This document shows, in pieces, positions 6,047 to 8,035 of a DNA stretch of 8,035 nt (positions are counted from its first letter, which is position 1; every line of letters starts with the position of its first letter). The notes under the pieces were generated by a model, which saw only the letters and a program-made list of their open reading frames with translations, did no database searches and was not told the DNA's origin. The stretch lies in contig CAMPIU010000124.1 of assembly GCA_946886545.1 (NCBI GenBank), positions 1-8,035 of the forward strand, in the 5' to 3' direction. Made by a program: the position numbers and the translations under genes. The DNA is from an uncultured Flavobacteriales bacterium (GTDB lineage Bacteria > Bacteroidota > Bacteroidia > Flavobacteriales > Crocinitomicaceae).

Positions 6047-6054
6047 TATATTCG
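6047..6054 (+). promoter_or_regulatory. Candidate -7 promoter box for lemA
   Basis: TATATTCG differs by one base from the Bacteroidota TAnnTTTG box and lies 23 bases before the lemA ATG. That would give a leader of roughly 15-20 bases, typical for such genes. The 94-base gap between the lipoprotein stop and lemA also supports a new transcription start. A clear TTTG -33 element is not visible in the right place. Confidence 0.42.
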
Positions 6055-6077
6055 CTTAACTTTTAAACTAAAAAAAC

Positions 6078-6641
6078 ATGATCGCTGGTCTTATTATTGG
6101 AGGTGTTGTATTGATTTTAATCTTTTGGTTAGTATCTATCAATAACCGACTTGTTTCATTAAAAAACAACCGTGAAAGCGCATTTGCTGACATTGACGTA
6201 CAATTGAAACAACGTTACGACCTAATTCCACAATTACTTGGAGCTGTTAAAGGCTACATGAATCACGAAAGTGAGGTATTAACCCGTGTTACGGAAGCTC
6301 GTTCAAGATACCTGAAGGCTGATACGATTTCTGAGAAAATTGCAGCTGAAAACAATATGGGCGCTGCATTGAACGGATTAAACATTCAAATTGAAGCTTA
6401 CCCGGATTTGAAAGCAAACACAAATTTCATGCATTTACAGCAGGAAATTGGTGATTTGGAAAACAAACTGGCTTCTGTTCGTCGTTTCTTCAACTCTTCT
6501 ACAAAAGAGTATAATAACGGAATTGAACAATTTCCAAGTAACCTGATTGCCAATTTCAAAGGGTACAAAACAGAACCTATGTTTGATTTGGGAGTTGATC
6601 AACGTCAAACACTTGACAAAGCACCGGAAGTTAAATTCTAA
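6078..6641 (+). CDS. lemA: LemA family membrane protein
   Basis: LemA-family protein of 187 residues, full length. It has a short periplasmic N-terminus, one membrane helix (about 2-20), and a cytoplasmic helical-bundle domain. Family hallmarks are all present: IDVQLKQRYDLIPQLLGAVKGYM (39-61), HESEVL.RVTEARS (63-76), AYPDLKAN.NF..LQQEIGDLE (107-128) and ASVRRFFNSSTKEYNN (132-147), followed by FPSNLIA. The cellular role of LemA is not well defined; it recurs beside M48 proteases and TPM-domain proteins, suggesting a part in membrane protein quality control. The ATG at 6078 follows an A-rich leader with no SD. It is the first gene of a unit with the M48 protease nine bases downstream. Confidence 0.95.
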   Translation: MIAGLIIGGVVLILIFWLVSINNRLVSLKNNRESAFADIDVQLKQRYDLIPQLLGAVKGYMNHESEVLTRVTEARSRYLKADTISEKIAAENNMGAALNGLNIQIEAYPDLKANTNFMHLQQEIGDLENKLASVRRFFNSSTKEYNNGIEQFPSNLIANFKGYKTEPMFDLGVDQRQTLDKAPEVKF

Positions 6642-6650
6642 TCAACTTGA

Positions 6651-7571
6651 ATGGCAGCTTATATTGGTCTTCACGAGCAAATTCGAAGCAATAATTTAAA
6701 ATCGTCATTGATACTGGCAGGATTCCCGTTATTAATTTTAGCGGGAGTCTATGCTTTTGTCTTCTTTATGATGGGAGGAAAAGAGCATATCGACCAGGTA
6801 AATCAACGGTTTATCACAACCATTCCATTTGTTATCGGAGGAGTTCTGATCTGGTTTTTTATTGCCTATTTCGCAAATTCCACACTGATCCAGTTAGCTT
6901 CCAATTCAAGACCTTTGGAGCGAAAAGAAAACATGCGTGTTTATAACCTGACAGAAAACTTATGTATGTCTGTCGGAATGAAAATGCCCCAATTGTTTGT
7001 CATTGATTCTCCGGCACTGAATGCTTTTGCCAGCGGGATCAATGAAAAGAGTTATGCAGTAACATTAACCACAGGAATTATTGATCATTTGAACGATGAA
7101 GAACTGGAAGGTGTGATTGCACATGAATTGACCCATATCCGGAACAAAGACGTTCGTTTGCTGATCATTTCGATCATTTTTGTTGGCATCATTTCTTTCG
7201 TAGTAGAAATCCTGTTTCGCAATTTAATTTGGGGAGGAAGCAGAAGAAACAAGGACGATAACAAATTGGTTATTGTTGCATTGATCATTTCCGCGGTTGC
7301 CCTGTTACTATCCGTTCTCTTCAAATTTGCTTTATCCCGCAGAAGGGAATACCTGGCAGATGCAGGAGCAGTTCAGATTACAAGAAATTCAAAAGCGATG
7401 GCTTCCGCTCTCCGCAAGATTTCCGGGAATTCGGAAGTTAGTGATGTAAAAAGCGAAGACATGAAACAAATGTTCATTGAACATAAAGCATTGGACGGAG
7501 CTGGATTTTCCAGCTTGTTTGCTACACACCCACCTATTGAAAAGCGCATCGCTGTATTAGAGCAGATGTAA
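6651..7571 (+). CDS. HtpX-like M48 family membrane zinc metalloprotease
   Basis: Inner-membrane zinc endopeptidase with its active site facing the cytoplasm, expected to degrade misfolded membrane proteins as HtpX does (by family). The zinc motif is HELTH (158-162), with H158 and H162 as ligands and E159 as the general base. The third ligand is E233 in SRRREYLADAGA. FATHPPIEKRI (290-300) is the conserved M48 C-terminal signature. PQLFVIDSPALNAFASG (113-129) precedes the catalytic helix, as in HtpX. Four hydrophobic helices lie around 19-40, 57-76, 170-190 and 206-227, the HtpX layout. The length of 306 residues is normal for this group. The ATG at 6651 is nine bases after the lemA stop with no SD; a second short gap of seven bases links it to the downstream lipoprotein. 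I do not use the symbol htpX because Bacteroidota carry several M48 paralogues. Confidence 0.93.
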   Translation: MAAYIGLHEQIRSNNLKSSLILAGFPLLILAGVYAFVFFMMGGKEHIDQVNQRFITTIPFVIGGVLIWFFIAYFANSTLIQLASNSRPLERKENMRVYNLTENLCMSVGMKMPQLFVIDSPALNAFASGINEKSYAVTLTTGIIDHLNDEELEGVIAHELTHIRNKDVRLLIISIIFVGIISFVVEILFRNLIWGGSRRNKDDNKLVIVALIISAVALLLSVLFKFALSRRREYLADAGAVQITRNSKAMASALRKISGNSEVSDVKSEDMKQMFIEHKALDGAGFSSLFATHPPIEKRIAVLEQM

Positions 7572-7578
7572 ATTCTTA

Positions 7579-8035
7579 ATGAGAAAATCACCCGTCTCCT
7601 ACTCTAAAATAGCTTTCATCTTTATTGGATATATGCTTATGCTATCCTGCGAAAGTTACAAAAGGACTCGAAGCCTTAGAGATTATGAGAAGTTTGGCGC
7701 ATTTTCTCAAAATGATATTTATGCTAAAAGAATTACCCCTGAAGAGTTCTTGTTGTCTTTGAAAAATCCAAATCGGGACCTTGTTGTATATGCAGTAGAT
7801 CCAGATAAGGTACAAGCTGATTGGGTTAACAAGGCGGATGTTATGGCATTATCTAAATACCTGGAAGATTCAACAAAGTGTGCAGAAGTAGTAAATAGTA
7901 TCCTATCTTCTGAGTTGAGTGATCAGAATAAATCCACAGTGAATAAAGAAGCTTTAAAACTGATTAACATATACTTTACCAAAGAATACCTGAATTTTTC
8001 AAACCAGAATTATTATTCTAAATATAAGGTACTGG
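7579..8035 (+). CDS. Lipoprotein of unknown function (partial, C-terminus outside window)
   Basis: I translated this frame from ATG 7579; 152 codons remain open to the window edge. The start MRKSPVSYSKIAFIFIGYMLMLSCES is a lipoprotein signal with lipobox LMLSC and lipidated C24. After it comes a basic segment (YKRTRSLRDYEKFG), then a domain with DLVVYAVDPDKV and DWVNKADVMALSKYLEDS, a cysteine (TKCAEVVN), and KEALKLINIYFTKEYLNF. The pattern of Trp-x-x-x-x-Asp-...-Leu, then Cys, then an A-x-x-L-I helix is reminiscent of uncharacterised Bacteroidota lipoproteins, but I cannot assign a family. It starts seven bases after the M48 protease stop and is likely co-transcribed with lemA and the protease. 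Two 60-base lines counted by eye give about 32-37% G+C. Confidence 0.78.
   Translation, partial: MRKSPVSYSKIAFIFIGYMLMLSCESYKRTRSLRDYEKFGAFSQNDIYAKRITPEEFLLSLKNPNRDLVVYAVDPDKVQADWVNKADVMALSKYLEDSTKCAEVVNSILSSELSDQNKSTVNKEALKLINIYFTKEYLNFSNQNYYSKYKVL

Noticed and set aside
7085..7591. Minus-strand open frames within the M48 protease gene (7085-7324, 7373-7591)
   Set aside because: They overlap the catalytic HELTH and third-ligand regions of a clear protease; their translations are Ser/Ile-rich shadows.

Overview
The window looks like ordinary chromosome from a Bacteroidota bacterium, most likely a member of the Flavobacteriales. This is inferred from several traits. Most genes are A+T-rich and start without a Shine-Dalgarno sequence. 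Promoter-like boxes follow the TAnnTTTG pattern. Short lipoproteins of unknown function are frequent, and there is a TPR-membrane-SpoIIE phosphatase of a type common in that phylum. A genus cannot be named from this alone. I see no rRNA, tRNA, insertion sequence, CRISPR array, phage gene or recognisable defence cluster.

Layout. Positions 1-356 (minus) hold the N-terminal part of a hotdog-fold acyl-CoA thioesterase, cut by the window edge. A 130-base divergent spacer with a promoter-like box and two small palindromes separates it from a 1.98 kb plus-strand gene (487-2466). That gene encodes a signal peptide, about seven TPR units, a membrane helix, a coiled coil and a SpoIIE/PP2C phosphatase. 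A 102-base spacer with a nested inverted repeat follows, then an A+T-rich exported orphan protein (2569-3210) whose stop overlaps the stop of the convergent gene.

The minus strand at 3207-4389 is a two-gene unit. A small single-pass membrane protein of unknown function is transcribed first, and one base after its stop comes a fatty acid hydroxylase/sterol desaturase family membrane enzyme. A short divergent spacer leads to a tight plus-strand unit at 4465-5983: a GNAT acetyltransferase, a DUF1801 protein overlapping it by ATGA, and a lipoprotein five bases further on.

After a 94-base spacer with a good promoter candidate comes lemA (6078-6641), an HtpX-like M48 membrane zinc protease nine bases later, and seven bases after that a new lipoprotein gene running off the right edge. 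LemA with an M48 protease is a recurrent pair, probably for quality control at the inner membrane.

Nothing here can honestly be called a new system. The most useful leads are the small membrane protein coupled to the hydroxylase, the lipoprotein trailing lemA and the M48 protease, and the non-ATG, Shine-Dalgarno-driven start of the TPR-SpoIIE gene.
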